From SMWD01 sp964629475 (GTDB taxonomy: Bacteria; Pseudomonadota; Gammaproteobacteria; Steroidobacterales; GCA-2729495): a stretch of 64,000 nucleotides of DNA. Numbering within the stretch: the first letter of the stretch is position 1; each line of letters starts with the position of its first letter. The notes beneath the pieces were generated by a model. That model searched no databases, was not told where the DNA came from, and saw only the letters and a program-made list of their open reading frames with translations. Shown here one piece after another: positions 24,904 to 34,351 of this stretch. Location: NCBI GenBank assembly GCA_964629475.1, contig CAZVQW010000011.1, positions 1-64,000 on the forward strand, in the 5' to 3' direction. A program made the position numbers and the translations under genes.

Positions 24904-25102
24904 GGCTGATTTATGTCCCGGCTCACCAGCGGGCACTATATCGTGATTGTCCTGGTGTACTAAGGATTTAACGCCGGCAACGACCAATTTCGGAGCCTGA
25001 CGGCACGATTTGTTGTATTTTTGCTACAAAATGCTGTCATTTATTGTTAACCCAGTGACTATAAGAAGTGTATACAGTAAGTATTTGTACAGAATAAAAA
25101 TT

Positions 25103-25131
25103 TTGCATAACGCAATTCGTTGTTTTATATT
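25103..25131 (+). promoter_or_regulatory. Predicted sigma70 promoter of the TonB-dependent receptor gene
   Basis: TTGCAT (25103-25108) and TATATT (25126-25131) are separated by 17 nt. It lies in the 316-nt A/T-rich gap (24904-25219) between the divergent VanY-like and receptor genes. The same gap holds a dyad TTGTA/TACAA near 25013-25030 and GTGTATACAG near 25068. These could be regulator sites, but no known operator was recognised. The expected leader is about 80 nt, ending in GGGGGATT before ATG 25220. Confidence 0.5.
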
Positions 25132-25219
25132 CTGCCTCATTAGCAGCCGCCAGCAGCGACAGGGTCGCACACGGCCGCTTCATTATTGTTGTGTTTTCAC
25201 AAATTTTGGGGGATTCAGT

Positions 25220-28096
25220 ATGAACGATGATCGTAAACTGCGCGATGCAGTTCGTCGCGCGCTCGGTCTGAGCGCAGGCGTACTCGCAGCAGCGACAGTA
25301 CCTGCTGTTTCAGCGCAGGATGCAGGTGCGACGGACGATAAGTCGCCGAAAGAGGAGTTGGTTGTTACCGGTTCCCGCATCAAGAGAGCAGACCTTGACA
25401 GTGCCAGCCCCGTTACGGTTGTTAAACGGGAAGATATCTTGACCACGGGTGTGACCGATATCGGCGAACTGATCCAGCGTATGCCGTCCATGTCCGGTTC
25501 ACCGATCGGTACCACCACGAACAACGGCGGTAATGGTTCGGTTGAGATCGATCTGCGCGGTATGGGTGTCGATCGCACGCTGACATTGATCAATGGCAAG
25601 CGAATGGTCGATGGTGGCGATTACCAGACCATTCCCGCGGCAATGATCGAGCGTGTTGAGATCCTTAAAGATGGCGCTTCAGCTGTCTATGGCGCCGACG
25701 CGGTTTCCGGCGTGGTGAACATCATCACGCGTCGGGATTTTGAAGGTGTGGAGGTCTCAGCGCAGACGGCCGACCACTTCGACATGGATGACGGCAGGCA
25801 GCGCCTCGTCAGCCTGATCGCCGGTAAGACATTCGGCAGCGGTAATATCGTGTTCGGTGCCGAGTATGTGGAACAGGAAGAAGCTTATCAAAGCGATGCA
25901 CCGTGGGATTTCTTCCAGAATTCTTATTATATTTATCCGGAAGGTTGCGAAAATCAGGTTGCAGCAGCATACACCGGTGCGCCGACGGGTGGTTGTTATC
26001 CGATCGGCTCTTCACGTATACCAGAAAGCCGTCTAGGGTTCATGAATCAGGGTACTTTCCTGGTTGGTACTCCGGCAGCCGCTTCATACGAAGTCGGTGC
26101 GATGATCCCGCACGACGGACGTACATACAACTACGCACCGGTCAACTATATTCAGACACCGTACGAGCGGACAAACTTTTTCGTAGAAGGGCACTTCGAT
26201 CTGAGTGACAACGTGCGTTTCAACACGGAAGTCCGCGTCAACCACCGTCAATCGGCACAGGAACTGGCGCCGATGCCTTACAATTCGCCTACAGATCCGG
26301 GGTTCAGCGGCACGTTTGGCGGCACATCTTATAATGGTATCTCCGAGGATAATTTCTATCTACGTCAGGCGGTTGACGCCTACAATATAGCGAACGGTGC
26401 GGCATTGATCTATGAACCGGTCAGTGATGCCCGTCGGCGCATGGTCGAGACCACGCGCCGGTTTACCCAGGACATTACACAATTTCAGGTCGTGATGGGA
26501 CTGGAAGGCAAGATCGCGGACATCGATTGGGATATCTACTACAACAGAGGGCAGCGTACTCGCACGGATGTCGATCGCGGTCAGTTCTTTGGCCCCAGCC
26601 TGGCCAACGCCATGGGCCCATCGGCCGATCTGGATCTTGACGGGCAGCCTGAGTGTTACAGTGACATCACCGATGCCGCTACACTCATTGATAGTTGCGT
26701 GCCGATGAACTTCTTCGGTGGGCCGGGGGCTTTGACTCAGGACATGATCGACTATGTCGCTGTCAACCTGACGGATACCTTCGAGACGAGGCAGGATATT
26801 GCAGTCCTAAGTTTCTCCGGTTCCGCCTTCGAACTTCAAGGCGGTGAACTCGGCTGGGCTGCAGGCCTCGGTTACTGGGGTCAGAACTACAATTACAATC
26901 CTGACTCGGGCAAGCAGGCCGGTGCTGTGACTGGTAATACGGGTGCTCCCACCAGTGGCGCGCTGTATAACACCAACGCTTTCCTAGAAGTTCTTGCGCC
27001 GGTGTTTGACAATGGTTCACAGGCAGTCGACCTCACAGCCGGGCTTCGCTGGGATGACTACAACAGGTTCAGCAGTGAGACTACCTGGCAGCTCGGCCTC
27101 GAGGCTCAGGCGATTAGTAACCTGAAATTCAGGGCAACGGTCGGTACGGTATTCCGTGCGCCAACAATCGGTGATTTGTTTGCAGGTCAACAAGACGATT
27201 TTCCAACCTACGTTGATCCGTGTGCCCAGGCGCCATTGCCGGCAGGATGTGCTCAGGCTTCTGTGCAACTCGATAGCCAGGTGCTGGCACGAGTCGGTGG
27301 TAATCCGAACTTGCAACCCGAGACAGGCGACACGTGGACGGTCGGCCTGGTCTGGACGCCGGAATTCTTCGGCGGGCATCAGTCGCTGACGGTTGACTAC
27401 TGGGAGATCGACATCGAGGACGGCATCAGCTCTCTCGGTGTTCAGTTCATCCTCGATGACTGCTATCTCAACGGCAACGCCGCTTCATGTGCTCTGGTCA
27501 CGCGTCGAGCCGACTACAGCATTGCCCAGATCCTTGACGGTAATCTGAACGTTGCCGATCAGGGTGCCCGGGGTATAGATACGGAAATCCGCATGGACTG
27601 GGATTCCTCTATTGGTCAGTGGGAAGCTGCAATACTGTGGGCACATCTGCTCGAACGCACCAAGACGGCATTCGCCGGTGACGCCGAGCAGGATCTGTCC
27701 GGCCGGTACACTGATCCGACTGCCGAGGACGGTGGTGCGTATGCCGAGGACAAGATCAACTATTCCCTCCAGTGGGGCTGGAAAGGTTGGTCGGTTGCTT
27801 ACCTGGGTGAATACATCAGTGATCTGGATGCGGATACATTCTGTAACTGCGGGGCTGGAAACCAGCCTGACGGAAGCTACATTCAGGATGTTGATTCTGT
27901 CCTGTATCATGATCTCGTCGCCAGTTACGAGTCTGACTTCACGGGTGTCGGACCGACGACCATCACTGCAGGTATTACCAATTTCACGGATGAAGAGCCG
28001 CCTTTCATAGAAGTTGGTTTTAATGCAACGACGGATCCGGCGACGTATCGCATGTTTGGCATAGGCTATTATGTGCGTCTGTCACAGCAGTTCTGA
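25220..28096 (+). CDS. TonB-dependent outer-membrane receptor
   Basis: 958 aa receptor. The start is ATG 25220 (MNDDRKLRDAVRRALGLSAG) with GGGGGAT upstream. The longer open frame from 25010 is promoter region. A signal peptide ends near VSAQDA. The TonB box region (EELVVTGSRIKR) and plug domain follow (DIGELIQRMPSMSG, LRGMGVDRTLTLINGKR, IERVEILKDGASAVYGADA, SGVVNIITRR). A C-terminal beta-barrel then runs to a final Phe (VRLSQQF), the outer-membrane assembly signal. Two pairs of cysteines in extracellular-loop-like segments (CENQ and GGCYP; CAQAP and GCAQ) may form disulfides. The subfamily resembles receptors for peptides or oligosaccharides, but the ligand is unknown. The gene lies beside methyltransferase and sulfotransferase genes. 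Confidence 0.93.
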   Translation: MNDDRKLRDAVRRALGLSAGVLAAATVPAVSAQDAGATDDKSPKEELVVTGSRIKRADLDSASPVTVVKREDILTTGVTDIGELIQRMPSMSGSPIGTTTNNGGNGSVEIDLRGMGVDRTLTLINGKRMVDGGDYQTIPAAMIERVEILKDGASAVYGADAVSGVVNIITRRDFEGVEVSAQTADHFDMDDGRQRLVSLIAGKTFGSGNIVFGAEYVEQEEAYQSDAPWDFFQNSYYIYPEGCENQVAAAYTGAPTGGCYPIGSSRIPESRLGFMNQGTFLVGTPAAASYEVGAMIPHDGRTYNYAPVNYIQTPYERTNFFVEGHFDLSDNVRFNTEVRVNHRQSAQELAPMPYNSPTDPGFSGTFGGTSYNGISEDNFYLRQAVDAYNIANGAALIYEPVSDARRRMVETTRRFTQDITQFQVVMGLEGKIADIDWDIYYNRGQRTRTDVDRGQFFGPSLANAMGPSADLDLDGQPECYSDITDAATLIDSCVPMNFFGGPGALTQDMIDYVAVNLTDTFETRQDIAVLSFSGSAFELQGGELGWAAGLGYWGQNYNYNPDSGKQAGAVTGNTGAPTSGALYNTNAFLEVLAPVFDNGSQAVDLTAGLRWDDYNRFSSETTWQLGLEAQAISNLKFRATVGTVFRAPTIGDLFAGQQDDFPTYVDPCAQAPLPAGCAQASVQLDSQVLARVGGNPNLQPETGDTWTVGLVWTPEFFGGHQSLTVDYWEIDIEDGISSLGVQFILDDCYLNGNAASCALVTRRADYSIAQILDGNLNVADQGARGIDTEIRMDWDSSIGQWEAAILWAHLLERTKTAFAGDAEQDLSGRYTDPTAEDGGAYAEDKINYSLQWGWKGWSVAYLGEYISDLDADTFCNCGAGNQPDGSYIQDVDSVLYHDLVASYESDFTGVGPTTITAGITNFTDEEPPFIEVGFNATTDPATYRMFGIGYYVRLSQQF

Positions 28097-28118
28097 TTAA
28101 CCGGAACAGCTGAAAACT

Positions 28119-28150
28119 AAAAAGGGCCGCTGAAAAGCGGCCCTTTTTTT
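28119..28150. terminator. Rho-independent terminator after the TonB receptor gene
   Basis: AAAAAGGGCCGC (28119-28130) and GCGGCCCTTTTTTT (28137-28150) form a 10-bp GC-rich stem with a six-base loop and a seven-T tail on the + strand. The A-rich left flank means it can also act for the convergent methyltransferase gene on the other strand. Confidence 0.9.
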
Positions 28151-28172
28151 ATACTGACAACACGCAGGATCT

Positions 28173-29681
28173 CTATAAATTACTTTGCCGCTCCCACAAT
28201 CCAGCATCCTCCACCAGCGCGTATAGCGATTCGGCCTTACCTGCCAGTTCCTTGTCGACCAATTCTTCATTGAGATGCGGTTTCGCCACCAGTCTGGACG
28301 AGTTCTCTGGTGAGTTCCCGGCTGATGGTTCCTGATGTCGGGCGGCGCCCAGTTGCCATTTCATCACGAAATGTCGCGCGGCTTCTCTCGGTGTTGCGGC
28401 GGCTGTGGAGTCCAGATGATCCGTCGGAACCTCACCGCAAATGACCCATATGAAGTTTTCCGAATCTCCATAATTACGAATCTTGCCGATCAGAACCTGG
28501 AATGGAGCTGCCCATGCGGGCTTTGATTCAACAAATGTGCTGTCGATAATGCCGCGGTCCATCAAGTCATAGACCGCTCTACCGAGCAGTCTCTTGATCC
28601 ACGGGCGCACTTCTGTGCGTTGTTCGTTTTCCGAGCTTCCCGATATATTCTTACTTTGATATTCACCGACCGATGCCGTTACGTCATCTGGGAAATTATT
28701 TCTTTTAGCGATGAGTACCCAGGCCAGGGGCAGTTCATCCTCGTCCCCGGTCAGGGGCTCGGCGCGCTCAAGAGTGAATTCCTGCTTGTCCAGACCGGCG
28801 CGTATCCGGTCGAACGTTTTGTCGTTGAATGCCGATTCACACATCGACGACATGCGTCCGGCGTAGGCTTCCAGTTCACTGTCTATTCTGTTCAGCCAGC
28901 TCAGTACATCGGCAGGTTCATAACTCTGCATTTTTTGATGAATTTGGTCCACGTCACCGTAGAGGCGAGCGATGGTATCTCCGGCGACACCCTGTCCGTG
29001 CTCCACCATGATGGAATCCAGCGCCTGTACGGCAGGCGCCAGCCGTGTTGCGGCGGCATCATACGGTGCCCGGTCTGCGCCGCGGCAGGCGGCAAAGCCT
29101 GCTGTGAACATGTCGATGGCAGTCGGAATAAACCCGGATTCCTGCAATCGCGTGATGGCGTCCAGACTGGCCGCACACTCTCGGTGGATACTGCTCGCCT
29201 GATTGTGCAGCAGCAGCGCCAGGCGACCTCCCGGTGCGACGAGCCGCACGGCTTCGTCAATGGCTTTCTCGCCGGCATATTCGACGCCGAACTGGCTAGT
29301 CACGATGTCGAAACCGCCGGAGTCCAGCGGAATGGAACGTGCGTCTGCTACCAGGCCGCTGATGTGCGGAAATCTATTGCGGATATTCGTCACTGCCGCC
29401 GTGGACACATCGAGGCACGTGATCGTGGTGGGTGTACCGTCAGCGAAGATGGCCAGCGCAAGTTCGATCACCGCACCGTTGCCACTGGCGATATCGATAA
29501 TCTTTGGTGGTGGATTAACCTCCGGGTAATCCCGTTCGACTCCCTGAAAGAATTCTGTCCAGAACGACAGGATGGCCGGATGGCTGGCGCCGCCGCTCGA
29601 ATAGGCGCCGGCATCGCCGGTGCCGTGCCAATAGGCGTCCCAGCTTTCGGCTACAGGGGTTGAGGTGGAGTCGGGGTTCAT
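28173..29681 (-). CDS. Class I SAM-dependent methyltransferase fused to a DUF4826-like C-terminal domain
   Basis: 502 aa. The start is ATG 29681 (MNPDSTSTPVAESWDAYW); the frame beyond it runs into the divergent sulfotransferase gene. Residues about 15-285 are a Rossmann methyltransferase with motif I IIDIASGNGA (61-70), CLDVSTAAV, LVADARSIPLDSGGFDIVTS and RLVAPGGRLALL. Residues about 365-502 form a separate domain (RPWIKRLLGRAVYDLM, FIWVICGEVPTDHLDS, TPREAARHFVMKWQL). From memory these resemble the DUF4826 family, normally a stand-alone small protein. The methyl acceptor is unknown. It is divergent, by 79 nt, from the sulfotransferase pair. Confidence 0.75.
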   Translation of the reverse strand: MNPDSTSTPVAESWDAYWHGTGDAGAYSSGGASHPAILSFWTEFFQGVERDYPEVNPPPKIIDIASGNGAVIELALAIFADGTPTTITCLDVSTAAVTNIRNRFPHISGLVADARSIPLDSGGFDIVTSQFGVEYAGEKAIDEAVRLVAPGGRLALLLHNQASSIHRECAASLDAITRLQESGFIPTAIDMFTAGFAACRGADRAPYDAAATRLAPAVQALDSIMVEHGQGVAGDTIARLYGDVDQIHQKMQSYEPADVLSWLNRIDSELEAYAGRMSSMCESAFNDKTFDRIRAGLDKQEFTLERAEPLTGDEDELPLAWVLIAKRNNFPDDVTASVGEYQSKNISGSSENEQRTEVRPWIKRLLGRAVYDLMDRGIIDSTFVESKPAWAAPFQVLIGKIRNYGDSENFIWVICGEVPTDHLDSTAAATPREAARHFVMKWQLGAARHQEPSAGNSPENSSRLVAKPHLNEELVDKELAGKAESLYALVEDAGLWERQSNL

Positions 29682-29760
29682 GACGATTATTACGAACTGG
29701 TCAGCTGGTCGCGGTAAACTAGTATAGCAACCACGCCACCGGACCATACTGCCGGGTAAA

Positions 29761-31344
29761 ATGACAGACGAACTCACACAAATGAGCCTGCTGGCCAGAC
29801 GAGCCGTGCCGGCCCAGGATTGGGCAACGGTCGAGGCCTGCGCCAATGACATGCTGCGCCGGGATAATACGAGTGCCGAGGCACACTTTCTGGCCGGGCT
29901 CGTGCAACGGGCTGCGAACCGGCCGGCACGGGCGGTGCAGGCATTTGAACAGGCATTGGCCCTGGATGCCGATCGTTACGATGCAGCTGTCGAGCTGGCC
30001 AATCAGTATTCGATCGCGCGCCGCAATGGCGAGGCGGCGGCATTGCTGGCGAAATATGAGGACAGGCTGGGCAATAGCCCGATGTATCTGGATCTCGCCG
30101 GTACCGTCTATAACGATATCGGCATGGCCCGCCAGGCTTTGCCTCTGTATCGGAAGGCGACCGCGCTGCAACCGGGTGTCGATCTGTTTCAGGCGAACCT
30201 CGCTGCCTGCAGCGTTTATATGGGAGAAATCGACGAAGCCAGGGTCATTTACAAGGCTTTGTTGGCGCGCTTTCCGAACCACCGGCGAAATCACTATCAG
30301 TTGTCCCGCCTGGCCAAGGCGACGGATGCCACGCATGTCGAGCAAATGAAGGAGATTCTGCGCACGACTGATGATCCGCCGGACCGGAATATCTTCCTCT
30401 ATTATGCGCTCGGCAAGGAGCTCGAAGATCTGGAACAGTGGGAAGAGTCTTTCGAGTATTACCAGAAGGCCGGCGATGCCGTGACCAGTGTCGCCAACTA
30501 CGACGTGGCTGCCGATGTTCGGTTGATAGACACGATTATCGAAGTTTGCAATGCGAACTGGCTGGCAGCCGAGGCTGTAAGTCGTCCGGCAAATGACGCA
30601 GTCAAGACGCCGATATTCATCATCGGACTCCCACGTACCGGTACGACACTGACCGAACGCATCGTTTCCAGTCATTCACAGGTCGGCACTGTCGGTGAGA
30701 CACAGTTTTTGCAGATGGTGCTGCGGCGGGAAAGCGGCGTCCACAGCATCGAAAACATGAACCCTGCGATGGTCGAGGCCCTCGCATCAAAAGACATGGC
30801 ACTGGTCACCAAAGGGTACCTGGATTCAGTGCGCTACCGGCTCGGTGCGGAGCCGATGTTCATCGATAAACTGCCGTTCAATTTTCTGTTTCTCGGGTTT
30901 ATTGCCAGGGCCTGGCCGGAAGCCCGGATCATTCACCTCGGCCGGAATCCAATGGATACCTGTTTTGCCATGTATAAGCAGGTATTTACATGGGCCTACA
31001 AATTTTCCTATTCGCTCGAGGGTCTTGGCCAATACTTTGTAGCTTATGACCGGCTCAGAAACCACTGGCGGCAACTTCTCCAGGATCGCATGATAGAGGT
31101 TGAATACGAATCACTGGTGACTGATCAGGAAGGTCAGACACGCCTCTTGCTGGATAAGCTGGGTCTGGAATTCGAGCCGGCATGTCTGGAGTTCGACCAG
31201 AACAGGGTACCGAGCGCCACGGCGAGTTCCGTGCAGGTGCGGGAGAAAGTACATACACGTTCGGTGAATAAATGGACGCAATTCAGCAAGCAATTGCAGC
31301 CATTGAAGGAACATCTTGAAAATGCCGGCATCACCGTCGAGTGA
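29761..31344 (+). CDS. TPR-repeat sulfotransferase, copy 1
   Basis: 527 aa. Residues about 1-270 are helical tetratricopeptide repeats (for example NTSAEAHFLAGLVQRAANRP, YALGKELEDLEQWEESFEYY). Residues about 280-527 are a Sulfotransfer_3 domain with the PAPS 5'-phosphosulfate loop GLPRTGTT (289-296). FIDKLPFNFLFLGFI and the 3'-phosphate region HLGRNPMDTCFAMYKQ follow. Such proteins transfer sulfate from PAPS to an acceptor chosen by the TPR part; tyrosine, glycan and lipid acceptors are all known in the wider family. No signal peptide is seen, so it is probably cytoplasmic. ATG 29761 is the start. A paralogue of equal length follows after 36 nt. Confidence 0.9.
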   Translation: MTDELTQMSLLARRAVPAQDWATVEACANDMLRRDNTSAEAHFLAGLVQRAANRPARAVQAFEQALALDADRYDAAVELANQYSIARRNGEAAALLAKYEDRLGNSPMYLDLAGTVYNDIGMARQALPLYRKATALQPGVDLFQANLAACSVYMGEIDEARVIYKALLARFPNHRRNHYQLSRLAKATDATHVEQMKEILRTTDDPPDRNIFLYYALGKELEDLEQWEESFEYYQKAGDAVTSVANYDVAADVRLIDTIIEVCNANWLAAEAVSRPANDAVKTPIFIIGLPRTGTTLTERIVSSHSQVGTVGETQFLQMVLRRESGVHSIENMNPAMVEALASKDMALVTKGYLDSVRYRLGAEPMFIDKLPFNFLFLGFIARAWPEARIIHLGRNPMDTCFAMYKQVFTWAYKFSYSLEGLGQYFVAYDRLRNHWRQLLQDRMIEVEYESLVTDQEGQTRLLLDKLGLEFEPACLEFDQNRVPSATASSVQVREKVHTRSVNKWTQFSKQLQPLKEHLENAGITVE

Positions 31345-31380
31345 TGCACCGGTAACGGTCGATCGGTTACGAGTGAATCG

Positions 31381-32964
31381 ATGTCCGTGATGAAGGGTGA
31401 TCAGTCGCAGCTCAGCACAATCGCGCGGCGGGCTGTCAGTGCCGGGGCATGGGCGACCGTTAACGACTGCGCCGAGAAGATCCTGAAGCAGGACAAGAAA
31501 AGCCCGGAGGGCCATTTCCTCGCCGGGCTCGTGGCGAAAGCGGCCGGTCGCGCGGACAATGCCGTACGGGCATTCTCAACAGCAATCAAGCTCGATGCCG
31601 GGCGCTACGATGCGGCTATAGAACTCGCCGGTCAGTATGCGACGTTGCTGCGCCATGCCGACGCATTGGATTTACTGCAGCGCTACGAAGCCCATCTCGA
31701 TAATAGCCCGCTCTACCTCGACATGGCCGCAAACATTTATTCGAGACTCGGATTGCACACCCGAGCTTGGCCGCTGTATCGCAAAGCCAATGAGCTGCAG
31801 CCGGACATCGCCCGCTTCCAGGCAAATCTGGCCACGTGCGCCGTGACTCTGGGCCGGATCGAGGAGGCCAGGGCAATCTATACGACCCTGCTCGAGAAGC
31901 ATCCGCAGCACCAGAAGAATCACTATGAGTTGTCACGCCTGGAGAAGGCAAAAGATTCGCGCCACATCGAACAGATGCAGGAAGTCCTCGACGCGACCCG
32001 GCTGCCGGCGGAAAAGAATATTTTCTTGTATTACGCGCTCGGCAAGGAACTCGAAGACCTCGAGCAATGGCAGCAGGCCTTTCATTATTACAAACTGGCA
32101 GGTGATGCTGTCACCGGCGTGGCTAATTATGCGGTCGCTACTGATATCGGACTGATCGACAGGATAATCGACGTCTGTAACGCTGACTGGCTCGCAGACG
32201 GCATTAATGCAAGGCGGTGTAGCGATACACAGGAAGCGCCGATCTTTATTGTGGGCCTGCCACGCACGGGCACGACGCTGACCGAACGGATTATTTCCAG
32301 TCATTCACAGGTCGAATCCGCCGACGAGTCTTTTTTCATGCAGCTTGCGATTCAGCGCGTGAGTGGCATCGGGGCTCGTCAAGGCATGAGCCCGACGACG
32401 ATCTCGGCCGCGGCAGGAAAAGACATCGGACTCATTGCCCAGGCGTATATGAGAGCAATGAACTACCGGCTCAGCGGCAAACCGATGTTTATCGATAAAT
32501 TGCCGGAAAATGTCTTGTATCTCGGTTTTATGGCGAAGGCTTTTCCCGCTGCGCGCCTGGTCCTGCTCAACCGCAATCCGATGGATGCCTGCTTCGCCCT
32601 GTATAAACAGTCATTTTTCAAATTCGCCTATACACTGGAGAATCTGGGCAGATATTACGTGGCTTACGATCGTCTGCGCAGTCACTGGCGCAAGGTTCTG
32701 GCCGATCGTTTGATTGAAGTAGATTATGAATCGCTGGTAGCCGATCAGGAGGGCCAGACGAGAACTCTACTGGACAAAGTGGGTCTCGAATTTGAGTCGG
32801 CATGCCTTAGATTCGATGAGAACGAGGCATCGAGTGCAACGGCCAGTTCGGTACAGGTACGCGAAAAGATTCATAGCCGATCCATCGGCAAGTGGAAATA
32901 TTTTGAGGAGCAATTGCAGCCGTTAAAGAGCTACCTAGAGAGTTCGGGTATATTGCTTGAATAG
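31381..32964 (+). CDS. TPR-repeat sulfotransferase, copy 2 (tandem paralogue)
   Basis: 527 aa with the same plan as its upstream neighbour: N-terminal TPR region and C-terminal Sulfotransfer_3 domain. Motifs are GLPRTGTT (292-299), FIDKLPENVLYLGFM and LLNRNPMDACFALYKQ. The C-terminal ATASSVQVREK stretch is identical in both copies. The sequences differ clearly elsewhere, for example VGTVGETQF against VESADESFF, so the duplication is old or the acceptors differ. The PAPS-binding residues appear intact. The two genes probably form one operon. ATG 31381 is the start; an in-frame ATG at 31390 is possible. Confidence 0.9.
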   Translation: MSVMKGDQSQLSTIARRAVSAGAWATVNDCAEKILKQDKKSPEGHFLAGLVAKAAGRADNAVRAFSTAIKLDAGRYDAAIELAGQYATLLRHADALDLLQRYEAHLDNSPLYLDMAANIYSRLGLHTRAWPLYRKANELQPDIARFQANLATCAVTLGRIEEARAIYTTLLEKHPQHQKNHYELSRLEKAKDSRHIEQMQEVLDATRLPAEKNIFLYYALGKELEDLEQWQQAFHYYKLAGDAVTGVANYAVATDIGLIDRIIDVCNADWLADGINARRCSDTQEAPIFIVGLPRTGTTLTERIISSHSQVESADESFFMQLAIQRVSGIGARQGMSPTTISAAAGKDIGLIAQAYMRAMNYRLSGKPMFIDKLPENVLYLGFMAKAFPAARLVLLNRNPMDACFALYKQSFFKFAYTLENLGRYYVAYDRLRSHWRKVLADRLIEVDYESLVADQEGQTRTLLDKVGLEFESACLRFDENEASSATASSVQVREKIHSRSIGKWKYFEEQLQPLKSYLESSGILLE

Positions 32965-33116
32965 AATACGCTGAAAGCAAGCAGATTTCGGTAAACAATA
33001 TAGACAACAAGGGATCCGGGTTTTTTACATAGCTCCTACGGGAAACGCTGTGTATGGTAGTTTGCTCAAAGCTCTCATACCGACAGTTCTGTAGTTATTA
33101 GAGAGAGGGGTTCAAT

Positions 33117-34253
33117 ATGCGATTGCTTGTTGCCCTGTTGGCCTGCCTGCTGCTGGCCGGGTGTGTCACTGTTACGCCCAGCAAAACTGTCAGTGAAATA
33201 AGTCCGGACGATTTGCTAGCCGGTACTGCCTTACCGGGCATTCAGCCGGACATGCAGACTGTTGATACCAAAGTCCTGAAGCTAACCCCCGAAATGAGCG
33301 CTTTTATTGATCAATACGTCAATCGTGGCACGCACGATAATCGGCGACTCCACCAGTTAATTTATGCGCTGATCGGAGAAGGTACATTCGGGCTAGAATA
33401 TGATGATCAAACCCGGACCGCCGCGGAGACATTTCAGGAACGTCATGGAAATTGCCTGTCGTTTACCAATATGTTTGTGGTGATGGCGCGCGACATCGGG
33501 CTCCGGGTTTCGTTTCAAGAAGTCGATATTCCGCCGGACTGGACATCAAACGATGGCACTTTCCTGCTGAATCGGCACGTGAATGTTCACGTCGACCTCG
33601 TTCGGGGTGCCGAGCAGGTCGTCGATTTTAATATCGGCGATTTCCGCACGACGTACGATCGAAGGGTTATTTCCGACGATCGGGCACTGGCGCATTTTTA
33701 TAATAATAAGGGTGTCGAGTACCTGCAGGACGGAAATGTAAGCGCTGCGCTGGCGAACCTGCAACGAGCACTGCAACACGATCGTGAGTTCGGGCCGGTC
33801 TGGTCCAATCTCGGTACGCTGTATAGCAGGCAGCACCTGCCGGTGTATGCCGAAGCGAGCTACCTGCAGGCGCTGGCGGTGAATTCCGGCACATATGTCG
33901 CAATGAGCAATCTGGCCCGTCTTTATGCGCGACAGGGCGATGCGGAGCGAGCGGCGCACTTCGAGCTAAGGATAGCTTCGCATCGCAAGCGGAATCCGTA
34001 TTATCGATTTAACGTGGCCCAACAGGCGTTCCTGAGTCGTGATTACGATACGGCGATCAGTAATCTGAAGTTCGCCATTCGCCAAAAGGAATTCGAAGAT
34101 AGCTTCTACTTTCTGCTTGGTCTCAGTTACCTGCAAAAGGGCGATGAGAAACAGGCCCGTAAATGGCTGAACAAGGCGGAGGAAGTTGCGAAGACCGATG
34201 TGATGAAGCGAAATTATCAGAGCAAAATCGACTTGCTGCTCTTGGCAGAATAA
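33117..34253 (+). CDS. Lipoprotein with transglutaminase-like domain and TPR repeats
   Basis: 378 aa. The lipoprotein signal is MRLLVALLACLLLAGC, with C16 as the lipidated residue. Residues about 60-175 resemble a transglutaminase/cysteine-peptidase fold with a possible Cys-His-Asp triad: C113 (HGNCLSFTNM), H154 or H158 (NRHVNVHVD) and D170 (VVDFNIGDF). The remainder holds TPR repeats (YNNKGVEYLQDGNVSAALAN, GPVWSNLGTLY, YVAMSNLARLYARQG, YFLLGLSYLQKGDEKQA). It is likely anchored in the periplasm and may process or bind peptides; the substrate is unknown. AGAGAGGGGTTCAAT precedes ATG 33117. A relic of a related C-terminus lies at 34922-34981. Confidence 0.8.
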   Translation: MRLLVALLACLLLAGCVTVTPSKTVSEISPDDLLAGTALPGIQPDMQTVDTKVLKLTPEMSAFIDQYVNRGTHDNRRLHQLIYALIGEGTFGLEYDDQTRTAAETFQERHGNCLSFTNMFVVMARDIGLRVSFQEVDIPPDWTSNDGTFLLNRHVNVHVDLVRGAEQVVDFNIGDFRTTYDRRVISDDRALAHFYNNKGVEYLQDGNVSAALANLQRALQHDREFGPVWSNLGTLYSRQHLPVYAEASYLQALAVNSGTYVAMSNLARLYARQGDAERAAHFELRIASHRKRNPYYRFNVAQQAFLSRDYDTAISNLKFAIRQKEFEDSFYFLLGLSYLQKGDEKQARKWLNKAEEVAKTDVMKRNYQSKIDLLLLAE

Positions 34254-34351
34254 TCAGTAGATATTTTTTTTGTCAATTGTCAGAAATGTAAAATGACGAT
34301 GGGCGATAGCCATGACATGATAGGGTGTCTGCTTGTCCGGAGAAAGTATTG

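Noticed and set aside
25010..25219. N-terminal extension of the TonB receptor frame
   Set aside because: The segment is A/T-rich, contains the predicted promoter and encodes no conserved residues. The signal peptide begins at 25220 after a good ribosome-binding site.
28620..29663. 347-codon open frame on the + strand
   Set aside because: It is antisense to the methyltransferase coding sequence. The minus-strand frame shows clear SAM-binding motifs, while the + frame has no recognisable domain.
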